Shown: positions 25,164 through 36,251 of the stretch, piece after piece
How positions within the stretch are numbered: position 1 is the stretch's first letter
How the letters are laid out: the number at the start of each line of letters is the position of its first letter
DNA from: Stomorhina lunata
Taxonomy: Eukaryota; Arthropoda; Insecta; Diptera; Rhiniidae
DNA length: 64,000 bases
Assembly (NCBI GenBank): GCA_933228675.1
Contig: OW121744.1
Coordinates: 93,580,885 to 93,644,884 of the forward strand
Direction of reading: 5' to 3'
Made by a program: the position numbers and the translations under genes
The notes under the pieces: generated by a model
What the model was told of the DNA's origin: nothing
The model's input: only the letters and a program-made list of their open reading frames with translations
Databases searched by the model: none

Positions 25164-26413
25164 TTTTCAATTATTTTAAAACTTAAACAATTTAAATCTT
25201 CTTTTTTGTATAAGTTTTTACATAAGATTGACTCTTATTTACTTAAATGGCCTATAGTTACAACCTGTTAAGGTCAAAGTCCGAGCATATTTTAGAATTC
25301 CATGGATTTCTTGTGCGAATATTCTCCAATTTTATAGGCCAAGCTTTGAAAAATGTTCCTCCTAACCCATTTTTATCGATCTTATGGGACAACTCTCGGA
25401 ACATGTTAACTCGCAATATTAATGGGTATTAAACTAGCTCCCCGGGTGATACCATGAGGAGGTGTGTGTCCACAGTTGGGATGAAGGATGACCCAGATAA
25501 GTTGGGCTTACTAAGTTAAGACCAATTTGAATCGTGTTTGGTATTCAATATCCCCTACATAATCAAAATTGATTCATGATGGTATTTTTTCATTAACGTG
25601 AGTTAGTTTTACAAATTTTTTTTACAGAAGATAATATTTAAGTTCTTAAAATTCAAAAATCATTTAAAAAGACTCTTTTAATAAAAAAAAAAAACTAAAA
25701 AAATTGTTGCCCTTGGTGGGATTTAAATTACCATCTTAATTACAAATAAGTACTTCTGTAATAACTTATTATTTATTCGGATGGTATGTTGTAGTCGTTA
25801 CAAGGTAACCAGTTATCAGAGTACTTGCCATTACCAAAGTTTTGCTGGGTAACTTTGTTTTTCTCTGCTTTTTTTGCTTTGTTGTAATTTTTGAAAAAAA
25901 ATTTTTATAAGATTTTTTGTAAATGTTTAATGCATTTAATAAACAATAAAGTTTTTTTCAATTATTTTTAAACTTAAACAATTTAAATCTTCTTTTTTGT
26001 ATAAGTTTTTACATAAGATTGACTCTTACTTACTTAAATGGCCTATAGTTACAACCTGTTAAGGTCAAAGTCCGAGCATATTTTAGAATTCCATGGATTT
26101 CTTGTGCGAATATTCTCCAATTTTATAGGCCAAGCTTTGAAAAATGTTCCTCTACTTGGTCTTTCTATCGAAGTTTCGGACATCCTCCTCTAACATTAGG
26201 TAGTGGGACATTTCAATTCTAATTTTATCCTCTTCATTGTATTTTTTTTCAAGAGAGGGTTACTAGCCCGTAATCCTAACCCATTTTTATCGATCTTATG
26301 GGACAACTCTCGGTACATGTTAGCTCACTATATTAATGGGTGTTAAACTAGCTCTATGGGTGATTCCACGAGAAGGTATGTGTCCACAGTTGAGATGAAG
26401 GATGACTCAGATA

Positions 26414-27777
26414 TAGGGATGAAACGATACGAGTAAATACAAGTACTTATTCGATACTTTTCCTTCGATACCAAGTACTTTTGGTATCGATACTTTACCA
26501 CCAACTACCAAGTAGGTATCGGTAAAAAAGTACTAGTATCGGTCAAAAGTACTCGTTACATATTACACGCACAGAAACAATTAAAATTTTATTTTAATTA
26601 ATTCACAAGGAAGGAAACAAGATATTTGAGACAACTTTGTATGGAAAATACTCCAAATGTTTAGTTCTTTTCATACAAAATTTCTTCGGCCATCTTTTTT
26701 TATTTACTCAGGGGATGACCCCTACTTATGCTATGTATTGTGTTGGAACTAGGGAAATAGGTTGTTGGAAGTAGGAAAGAGAGAGTAGTGTTTGTGGACA
26801 TTACATTACTGACAGGAAAACCTTCTGACGGAAGTGAGTTCCACATACGTACTGTACGGCTAAAGAACGAATTTCCTTTATAGTGTGTTGTTCGGTCCAC
26901 TGGACGATGAACCACAAATGCGGATTGACGTGGGTTGCGTAAGAATCATCGGGTTTCGGGAACGAGGTCCCTGATATCGTTACAACACATTCCAAAGTTG
27001 TAACTATATGCTCCAGCGAGTCTATAGAGTTGGATACCCTGCTGTCACCGATAAGAACTTTCGACCTTGTATGCAGTATAGAAAAATAGATTTTGAAGCT
27101 CCGGCCCATACACGAGAGTTGTATTCCATTTTTGGTCGGATATAGGTGGTGTAAATTTTAAGGAGATCAGTTGAAGTGAAGTATCTCTTACACCGTTTTA
27201 GAAAACCTAGCCACTTGAATGCTCCTTGTGACACTACAACAGCTCTTATAGTGCGATCCCTGAGAAAGTGCACTATACCACACTCTTTCAAACGCCTTGG
27301 AAATATCTAGAGCCACAACTTTACTTTCGCCAAAATGTTGAAAGGAACGGCACCATTTTTCTGATAGTAAGTCCCCCGTATAGCGCCCCCTACGAAATCG
27401 ATACTGGCGGTAGCTTAGTAAGTTGTAAGACTCTTAATATTAAACCAAATGGTAATTTACCATACTCTTTATTACTTTGGAAAGTGCTGAACAAATCGCT
27501 ATTGTTCGGTAAAGATTTCTATGTGACAAATATCATATTTTAAAATTAGAATTTTCTGAAAGGATATCAAATATATCTGCATTTTTTACGCTTGATATAT
27601 AGACTGAATCCATGAATGCCAAAAGCTTCTTGGTTGCCAATATTTACTAGGTTTATTTTGAACGATACAAGTAAGTATCGATACTTTTATTGCGATATTG
27701 AGTAGGTATCGATACTTTGCGATCGATACTGAATCGAGTAAAAGAATCGATACCATGGAGGTATCGTTTCATCCCTA
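26414..27777. mobile_element. Non-autonomous hAT element with 8-bp target duplication
   Basis: A 17-bp perfect terminal inverted repeat, TAGGGATGAAACGATAC at 26414-26430 and its complement at 27761-27777. It is flanked by the 8-bp duplication CTCAGATA (26406-26413 and 27778-27785). The unoccupied paralogue in C2, at about 25488, carries a single CCCAGATA at this point. Eight-base duplications and this style of end are characteristic of the hAT superfamily. GTATCGATACT-like words are repeated inside both ends, perhaps transposase-binding sites. There is no transposase frame; the interior instead holds a LINE relic (26715-27350, minus). The element is 1364 bases long. Confidence 0.93.
26715..27350 (-). 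pseudogene. Relic of a jockey/CR1-like LINE reverse transcriptase
   Basis: Minus-strand translation in several frames gives pieces of a non-LTR retrotransposon ORF2. First comes VVALDISKAFERVW (about 27270-27325), the reverse-transcriptase motif A region with its conserved aspartate. After a deletion that removes the catalytic YADD region comes WLGFLKRCKRYFT and IYTTYIRPKMEYNSRVWAGA, then LIGDSRVSNSIDSLEH, HPHLW-like VNPHLWFIVQW, and HYKGNSFFSRTVRMWNSLPS near the C-terminus. The order is that of jockey/CR1-type ORF2 C-termini. At least three frameshifts and the internal deletion make it non-functional. It sits wholly inside the hAT element, so it was either captured or inserted there. Confidence 0.88.
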
Positions 27778-28154
27778 CTCAGATAAGTTGGGCTTACCAA
27801 GTTAAGACCAATTTGAATCGTGTTTAATATCCAACATCCCTTACATAATCAAAACTGACTCATGATGGTATTTTTTCATTACCGTGAGTTAGTTTTCCAA
27901 TTTTTTTTTTTACAGAAGGTAATATTTAAGTTCTTAAAATTCAAAAATCATTTAAAAAGACTCTTTTAATAAAAAAAACTAAAAAAAATTGTTGCCCTTG
28001 GTGGGATTTGAACCGGGGCCATTCAGTTTAAATTACCATCTTAATTACAAATAAGTACTTCTGTAATAACTTATTATTTATTCGGAGGGTATATTGTAGT
28101 CATTACAAGGTAACCAGTTATCAGAGTACTTGCCATTACCAAAGTTTTGCTGGG

Positions 28155-29123
28155 TTAGTTTTATAAATATTAACATGATTACAGTTAAATTGTTAATTTT
28201 GTAAAAAGTAATAACTCTAAGGGTTTGTGATTTACAGCCAAAAACCATCACATAAAATATTCATGTAAATTTCAGAACATGCTTTCAATGATAAGTTTAA
28301 ACTTAAACTTTTTAATGTGGTTAAGAGAGATTTTTTTTGCTTTAGATTTCCTAAGAAATCCATTTACCAAATTGAACTATTCAATAATGTTTTCCCTTAA
28401 AAACTTTCTTTTCACATCTCAAATGTAATTGATTGTAGCTGGCTTTGCAAAAGTGACAATTAAAGCCAAATGTTTTGGTCAATGAACACAATGTCTGTGT
28501 CAAACTTTATAGTTTTTCTTTTGCTCAGAAAAAATATTTTTTTACTTTTATCTGTTTTAAGTTTTTTTTCCTTCTTTCTTTCAGTTTAGTCGTTATCCTG
28601 TAACTACTTCTTCAGTTCATTTACAATATTTTAACTCAACATGTTGTTGAACTATTATGGTTACAAACTCGCATGACAGTTTTAATTACGAAACTTTTCC
28701 TTGAGGTTTTTGTGTTTTACACAGAGAAAAAAAGTTTTCTGCTTTTTTTTCCAATACATACAAACATACATACCTACATACGTATCTCTAGAATTCTTCT
28801 TTCTATTTCGTTTTTGGTTTGTGATTTTTTGACATTTTATTGGTCAGACAGCAGAAAAAAAAACTTGAAAAAAAAACTAAAAAAGAAAATTATTAGTAAA
28901 GTAAAGTTAGTCCAGCCTTAACTACTTCATAGATTCTAGTACATGGAATTGTCTACGGTCTCGTTTTTTTTTTTCTTTCTATTTAAACTAAAATTCATTT
29001 TGTGGTTTCGTATTCGAACAATACACTACTGACCAATTTTGACCTCAATGGAACATGTTGTACAATCAAAACGAATAGAAAAACTTTTTCGTTTATTTAA
29101 TAGTTTTAGGATTTTTTTTGCTT
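28155..29123. other. Unique AT-rich stretch, no gene supported
   Basis: Nearly 1 kb between family C copies C2b and C3. An 82-residue frame at 28673-28921 ends in low-complexity lysine and has no motif. I see no exon or RNA. Confidence 0.6.
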
Positions 29124-29659
29124 CCCAGCAAAACTTTGGTAATGGCAAGTACTCTGATAACTGGTTACCTTGTAACGACTACAACATACCATCCGAATAA
29201 ATAATAAGTTAGTTTTTTTTTTTATTAAAAGAGTTTACTTTAGTTTTTTTTATTAAAAGAGTCTTTTTTAATGATTTTTGAATTTTAAGAACTTAAATAT
29301 TATCTTCTGTAAAAAAAATTAGTAAAACTAGCTCACGTTAATGAAAAAATACCATCATGAGTCAATTTTGATTATGTAGGCGATGTTGAATACCAAACAC
29401 GATTCTAATTGGTCTTAACTTGGTAAGCCCAACTTATCTGGGTCATCCTTCATCTCAGCTGTGGACACACACCTCCTCATGGTATCACCCGGGGAGCTAG
29501 TTTAACACCCATTAATATTGTGAGTTAACATGTTTTGAGAGTTGTCCCATAAGATCGATAAAAATGGGTTAGGATTACGGGCTAGTAACCCTCTCTTGAA
29601 AAAAAAAAATACAATGAAGAGGATAATATTAGAATTGAAATGTCCCACTACCTAATGTT

Positions 29660-29816
29660 AGAGGAGGATGTCCGAAACTTCGATAGAAAGACCAAGTAGA
29701 GGAACATTTTTCAAAGCTTGGCCTATAAAATTGGAGAATATTCGCACAAGATCGAAATCCATGGAATTCTAAAATATGCTCGGACTTTGACCTTAACAGG
29801 TTGTAACATTTAAGTA
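29660..29816 (+). pseudogene. Decayed LINE ORF C-terminus in C3
   Basis: In one frame, from about 29666, the plus strand reads GCPKLR-stop-KDQVEEHFSKLGL-stop-NWRIFAQDRNPWN. This matches the common C-terminal pattern of RTE-like and related LINE polyproteins, (R)GRPKLRWKDQVEE...NWR..AQDR..W. Two in-frame stops replace tryptophan and lysine-type positions. A TAAG-like microsatellite tail follows (about 29820-29830), as at LINE 3' ends. A related fragment is at 34851-35195. Confidence 0.7.
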
Positions 29817-29873
29817 AGTAAGAATCAATCTTATGTAAAAACTTATACAAAAAAGAAGATTTAAATTTATAAA

Positions 29874-29944
29874 TATGATGTAGCTCAGTGGAAGAGTCTC
29901 TGCCTAGCAGTCGGAGGGTCTGGGTTCGAGCCCCCATGGGATCA
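29874..29944 (+). pseudogene. tRNA-like segment in family C copy C3
   Basis: A box TAGCTCAGTGG at 29881-29891 and B box GGTTCGAGCCC at 29923-29933 (one mismatch to GGTTCRANTCC). A cloverleaf of tRNA length can be drawn: D stem GCTC/GAGT, anticodon stem TCTGC/TCGGA and loop CTAGCAG, giving anticodon AGC. The 5' half GATGTAGCTCAGTGG resembles tRNA-Ala. Only three of five T-stem pairs and few acceptor pairs form, so a functional tRNA is unlikely. The boxes could still recruit RNA polymerase III. Confidence 0.7.
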
Positions 29945-30203
29945 TAAAAAAATTTTGTATTTCGTTTAAAAATATATGTTTTTAATAAAACAACAACAAA
30001 AAAGTTGTTGCTGTTGTTGTTGTTGCTTTCAAATTGCTTACCCAAGTCATTACTTTTCTGCAATTGGTAAGTACTTGCCTCCAATGACATCCCCATGTTA
30101 ATGTAATGACTTAAACAGCGAATGAGTAAGTAGTTCGAGTTCAATAGTTTAACTGTTTAACTCATTATTTGGTAATGAAAAGTTTTACTGGGTTGTAGTT
30201 ACT

Positions 30204-31735
30204 TTTTCAATATCTTACTGTTAAATAGAAAAAGAAAATAGATTTTTGATGAAATTTAGTTATGGTTTAAAAACTTAAAAAAAAATTGTTTCGATCGGGA
30301 GATGCATTGTACCTCCAGTTTAGTTCCAGCTTAAATAAAGCTCAACTCCAGTTTAGTTCCAGATTAATTCCAGTTTAATTCCAGCTCTGTTCCTATTTTG
30401 TTAAAGTCTTACAAGAGTTTACTTCCAGCTGACTTTCAGCTTAGCTCCAGTTTCAATCCAGTTCAGTTCCAGCTTAGTTTCTGTTTAGTTATTATACCCT
30501 TCACCACCATAAGTGGAAAGGGTATTATAAGTTTGTGCTGATGTATGTAACGCATGGAAATATTTGTCTTAGACCCACCTTTTAGTATACCAATAGGCTT
30601 AGAATCACTTTCTAAGTCGATTTAGCGATGTCCGTCCGTCTGGCTGGCGGGCTGGCTGGACCCCCATGTAAACCTTGTAATCAAACTACAGGTCGCAATT
30701 CTAAAGACATCATTTTTTTGATAATGGGAAATTCGTAAACGGTCCATTATTTTAGTACCTCACATAGGTCCCACTTCCCGGAATTGATATATTGGCCACA
30801 AATATCAATATTTTTTTAAATCAAATACTGCTTATGTAAACTAAAATCACTGTACCAAATTTCGTTAAAATCGGTCCACATTTGACCATAGCTTGCATAC
30901 AAACTTTTCTTTAAAAACGCACTAAATGAGACAAAAATCACTAAAACGCTCGAAATCTGAAGATAATTGGAATTTTAAGTTTATTTTTTGCATACATAAT
31001 TTTTGTAACAACTGTAATCAATTTGCCAAATTTCGAAATAATCGGTCCACATTTGACCCTAGCTCTCATAAAAGTCCAAATGTCGGAAGCAGCCTAAATA
31101 TATAAGTTTTGAGAAAATGTTCGTATGATGGCAAAATTTAGCAAATATTTGTTTTTATACAGGAAAAATAACACCTTTGTCCTTAGTGGTGAAGGGTATC
31201 GTATGGTCTGGCTTGACCGACTATAGCACTTTCTTACTTGTTTTAGCTCAAGTTTGTTTTCAGTTTAGTAAAAGCTTAAATCCAGTTTTGTTCTAGTTTA
31301 ATTCCAGCTTAGTTCCACTCAAGTTTCAGCTTATTTTGTTAAAGTTTTGCTAGACTTTATGTTCAGTATCGTTCCAGTGTAATTCGAGTTTAGTTCTATC
31401 TTAGTTCCCACTAAGTTCCAATTTATCTCCAGACTAATTCCAATGTTGTTCAAGCTTAGTTGTAGTGTAGTTCTGGCATAGTTTTTGCTTAGTTAAGTTT
31501 CCAGTTAAGTTTCAGTTTAGTTTCAGTTCAGTTCCAGCTTAGCTTCAGTAAAGTTCCAGAATAGTTCTAGATGAGTTTTTGTTTTGTTGCATTATTGTTC
31601 CAATAAGGTTGCATATTAAGTTTTACTTGAATTCCAGTTTATTTCCAGTTAAGTTTAGCTATAGTTTAGTTATAGTTCATTTTTAGTTTACATATATCCA
31701 GTTTAGTCATATGGGTAAATCTGAAAAACATTAAA
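30204..31735 (+). repeat. Degenerate 11-bp CCAGYTTAGTT repeat block R1
   Basis: A leader of about 100 bases (TTCAATATCTTACTGTTAAA to the phrase GGGAGATGCATTGTACCTCC) precedes a degenerate tandem repeat with consensus CCAGTTTAGTT or CCAGCTTAGTT. It is interrupted by family B copy B4 (30492-31240) and continues to about 31735. The same leader and repeat occur at 34091-34850 (R2), so the two blocks are duplicates. No coding potential. Confidence 0.85.
30492..31240 (+). mobile_element. Family B element copy B4 (Helentron-like)
   Basis: 5' end TTATACCCTTCACCACC; 3' subterminal repeat GTGGTGAAGGGTATCG, hairpin with one altered stem base (GTCTGGCTTGACCGAC), and end CTTACTTG. About 750 bases. It interrupts repeat block R1, and the corresponding position of R2 (about 34370-34385, TTTTAGTTACAGTTTAGCTC) is uninterrupted. 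The insertion therefore post-dates the R1/R2 duplication. Confidence 0.9.
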
Positions 31736-31821
31736 CCAAGTACAAAATTTTAAGACTCATATATTTGTGTTCATGGAAAAATTTATCATATATTGATGCT
31801 TTAGAATGTATAAAGAATACT

Positions 31822-34090
<2,269 letters not shown>

Positions 34091-34850
34091 TTCAATATCT
34101 TACTGTTAAATAGAAAAAGAAATAGATTTTGATGAAGTTTAATTATTGTATGGAAAATATTAAAAAAATTGGTTTCGATCAGGAGATGCATTATACACCT
34201 CCAGTTTAGTTCCAGCTTAAATAAAGCTTAGCTGCAGTTTAGTTCCAGCTTAGTTCCATTTTAGCTCCAGTTTAATTCTAGCTTTGTTAAAGTTCTACAA
34301 GAGTTTATTTTTAGCTGACTTTAAGCTTAGCTCCAGTTTCAATCCAGGTTAGCTTCAGCTTAGTTTCTTTTTAGTTACAGTTTAGCTCAAGCTTGTTTTC
34401 AGTTAAGCTCCAGTTAAGTTCCAGATTAGATACAACTTAGCTCTAGTTTAGTTCAAGTCTAGTTCTAGCATATTTCTTGTTTAGTTAAAGTCAAGCTAGA
34501 GCATATATTCAGCATAGCTCCAGTATTGTTCTAGTGTAGTTCGAGTTAAGCTATCGTTTAGTTCCCGTTAAGTTCCAGTTTAGCTTCAGATTAATTCCAG
34601 TGTTTTTCAAGCTAAGTTCCAGTTTAGTTTCAGTATAGTTCTACATAGTTATTCCTTAGGTAAGCTTCCAGTTTAGTTCCAGCATAGCTCTCGATGAGTT
34701 TTTGTTTAGTTGCATTATAGCTTCAGAAAATTTGCAGATTAATTCCAGTTTAGTTTTGCATGAATTCCAGTTTAGTTCCAATTAAGTTTAGCTCCAGTTA
34801 ATTTTTAGTTTAGTTAGGTTCAGTTCTAGGTTTAGCTCTAGGTTTAGTTC
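34091..34850 (+). repeat. Degenerate 11-bp CCAGYTTAGTT repeat block R2
   Basis: Same leader (TTCAATATCTTACTGTTAAA, then GGTTTCGATCAGGAGATGC) and the same degenerate 11-bp repeat as R1, without the family B insertion. It begins immediately at the 3' end of A2, and its right edge grades into GTTCTAGGTTTAG variants before a LINE fragment. Confidence 0.85.
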
Positions 34851-35195
34851 GGGTGGTAACTACGTTAACTCCCATTAATGTAGTTAGGTAATATGTGCCG
34901 CAAGTTTTCCCATAAGAACGATACAAAAATATGGGTTAGGACGTTGAGCTAGTAACCCACTCCGGAAAAAAACACAATTGCTATGAAGAAGCTAAATTTA
35001 GAATAAAAACGGTCACTTGTACTGCTAGAAGAGGACGTCCAAAACTTCGATGGAAAGATCAAATAAGTAAAATCTTTCAAAACTTGGCCTACGCAATTGG
35101 AGAATATGCGCACAAAATCAAAGCTCATGGATTTCTAAAATATGCTAGACCTTTGTAGGTTGTAAATAAAGGCCATTAAAGTAAGTAAATAAGTA
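34851..35195 (+). pseudogene. LINE C-terminal fragment, RTE-like
   Basis: Plus-strand frame at about 35015-35157 reads TARRGRPKLRWKDQISKI and then, after a frameshift, NWRICAQ-like sequence. This is the same C-terminal pattern as in family C (29660-29816), but the RW tryptophan is intact here. Upstream sequence (TAACTCCCATTAATG, CCATAAGA-CGATA, ATGGGTTAGGA) also matches family C. A TAAG-type tail follows at about 35180-35195, as at a LINE 3' end. Non-functional. Confidence 0.72.
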
Positions 35196-35545
35196 TTTCT
35201 AAGTTTAGTTCTACCTTTACTTTTAGGCTCAGTTTAAGATTCATTTTAGGTTCAGTTCTGGATTAAGTTTTAGGTTAAGTTTAAGTTTAGCTTCAGTAAA
35301 GTTTAGTTAGGCTCAGTATCTCTAGGTTTATCTTTATGGTAATTTCTAGGTTCAGTTCTAGGTAACGTTTTAGATTTTGTTCCTGGTTCAGTTTAAGATT
35401 CAATTCTAGGTTAAGTTCAAGGTTCAGTTCTAGGTTCAGTTTTAGGTTCATTTCTTGGTTTAGTTCTAGTTCTGTTCTAGAATCAGTTCTAGGCTTAGTT
35501 GCAGGTTCAGTTCTAAGTTAAGGCATAGGTTATATTCTTTGGACT
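35196..35545 (+). repeat. Degenerate 12-bp GGTTCAGTTCTA repeat block
   Basis: Degenerate tandem words of the form GGTTCAGTTCTA and GGTTAAGTTCAA, related in composition to blocks R1 and R2 but with GGT in place of CCA. It lies between two LINE fragments. It may be the continuation of R2 split by the fragment at 34851-35195. Confidence 0.7.
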
Positions 35546-35550
35546 AGGTT

Positions 35551-35823
35551 ATGCGAATACTTCTTGGTATAGCCGAGGACAGATGTCCTGATTTAGATGA
35601 ATTCCCAGCATCAAACGGATTAAAATTTCTTTTATCAAACCAAAGAGAGAGCGGCGTTGGAATTCTTCTATCTATGGAGCCATATGATACCCTAAAAGAA
35701 TATAAAGCCCACATGGACAGTATTATATCTGCTAAATTTCGAATATGTGCAAGGTACGTAACTGATATTCAATGCTATGCACCAACCGATATATCGGAAT
35801 ACGGTCATTTAAATCAGTGTTAA
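35551..35823 (+). pseudogene. LINE endonuclease-domain fragment, RTE-like
   Basis: A 90-codon open frame without a proper gene context. It carries TSNGLKFL-like SNGLKFLLSNQRESGVGILLS, then LKEYKAHMDSIISAKFR and TDIQCYAPTDIS. This is the order seen in the endonuclease/exonuclease/phosphatase domain of RTE-type LINEs: a GLKFL strand, SGVGI.LS, R-I...ARFRT and the IVQCYAPT strand. The N-terminal catalytic region and everything after CYAPT is missing, so it is a relic. The ATG at its start is fortuitous. Identification is from motif pattern only. Confidence 0.7.
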
Positions 35824-36251
35824 ATTCCTAAATCATCTGGCCAGATGCCTGCGCATGACGGAGTGTTAAAATTTGTAAAATTTTGTCGTTACCACTCTTT
35901 ACTTTTACGATTTCCCTTCTTTCTATTCATTTCAATGACAAAGTGTTGATACATCCATCTATGAATAAATAATAAACTATATTTCTTCTATTTTTAACTT
36001 AGCTAAAAACATTCTTATAACAAGTAAAAGTGTTATATTCGGCTGTGCCGAATCTTATATACCCACCATCAAGTTGTGTTAAATTTAGAAACATATCTCA
36101 TATATCAACAAGGGTGCAGGTAATTCAAAATCTGGACCAAAACTGAAAAAATCGCTAAAAATAGTTCAACATTTAAAAATATCTTAGTGGCTTCCCCAGT
36201 ATTTACTTTGATCAAAATTCGGTCTCATAACCGGGTATAGTTTTACATTAA

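Larger units (their letters stand above)
23902..25849 (+). mobile_element. Family C element C2 with family B copy inserted
   Basis: Bounded by CCCAGCAAAACTTT on the left and AAAGTTTTGCTGGG on the right, a 14-bp terminal inverted repeat. Inner sequence matches C3 (29124-30192) in reverse. It contains a tRNA-like segment (24140-24212, minus), the family B insertion B3 (24386-25163) and, to the right of B3, part of a decayed LINE C-terminus on the minus strand. Compared with C2b and C3 it has lost about 130 bases near 25363 and a short stretch near 25724. The superfamily is unclear because I find no convincing target duplication. Confidence 0.8.
25850..28154 (+). mobile_element. Family C copy C2b, truncated, with a hAT inserted
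   Basis: Starts directly after the right terminal repeat of C2 with sequence matching the C2 interior from about 24283, so the left end and tRNA-like part are missing. It continues through the LINE-tail region to a right terminal repeat AAAGTTTTGCTGGG ending at 28154. It lacks the B3 insertion and so gives its empty site. A hAT element occupies 26414-27777. Near 28004-28030 the minus strand reads GGTTCAAATCCC next to CCACCA, a second tRNA-B-box-like motif that C2 has largely lost by deletion. Confidence 0.8.
29124..30192 (-). mobile_element. Family C element C3
   Basis: About 1.07 kb, bounded by CCCAGCAAAACTTT (left) and AAAGTTTTACTGGG (right), inverted relative to C2. From left to right: the GGTAATGGCAAGTACTC end, a T-rich region, the decayed LINE C-terminus (29660-29816, plus), a TAAG-type tail, the tRNA-like segment (29874-29944, plus) and GTTGTTGTTG repeats near 30005-30025. 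The 171-residue minus frame at 29629-30144 spans all of this antisense and is not a gene. The superfamily is unknown. Confidence 0.82.

Noticed and set aside
29874..29944. Functional tRNA-Ala(AGC) gene
   Set aside because: A and B boxes are good but the acceptor and T stems do not pair, and the segment is part of a repeated element.
29629..30144. 171-residue minus frame in family C copy C3
   Set aside because: Runs antisense through the decayed LINE tail, the tRNA-like segment and a GTT repeat. A related frame in C2 is interrupted and not conserved as protein.
29124..30192. Assigning family C to a named DNA-transposon superfamily
   Set aside because: No consistent target-site duplication at C2 or C3, and no transposase fragment, so the superfamily cannot be set.
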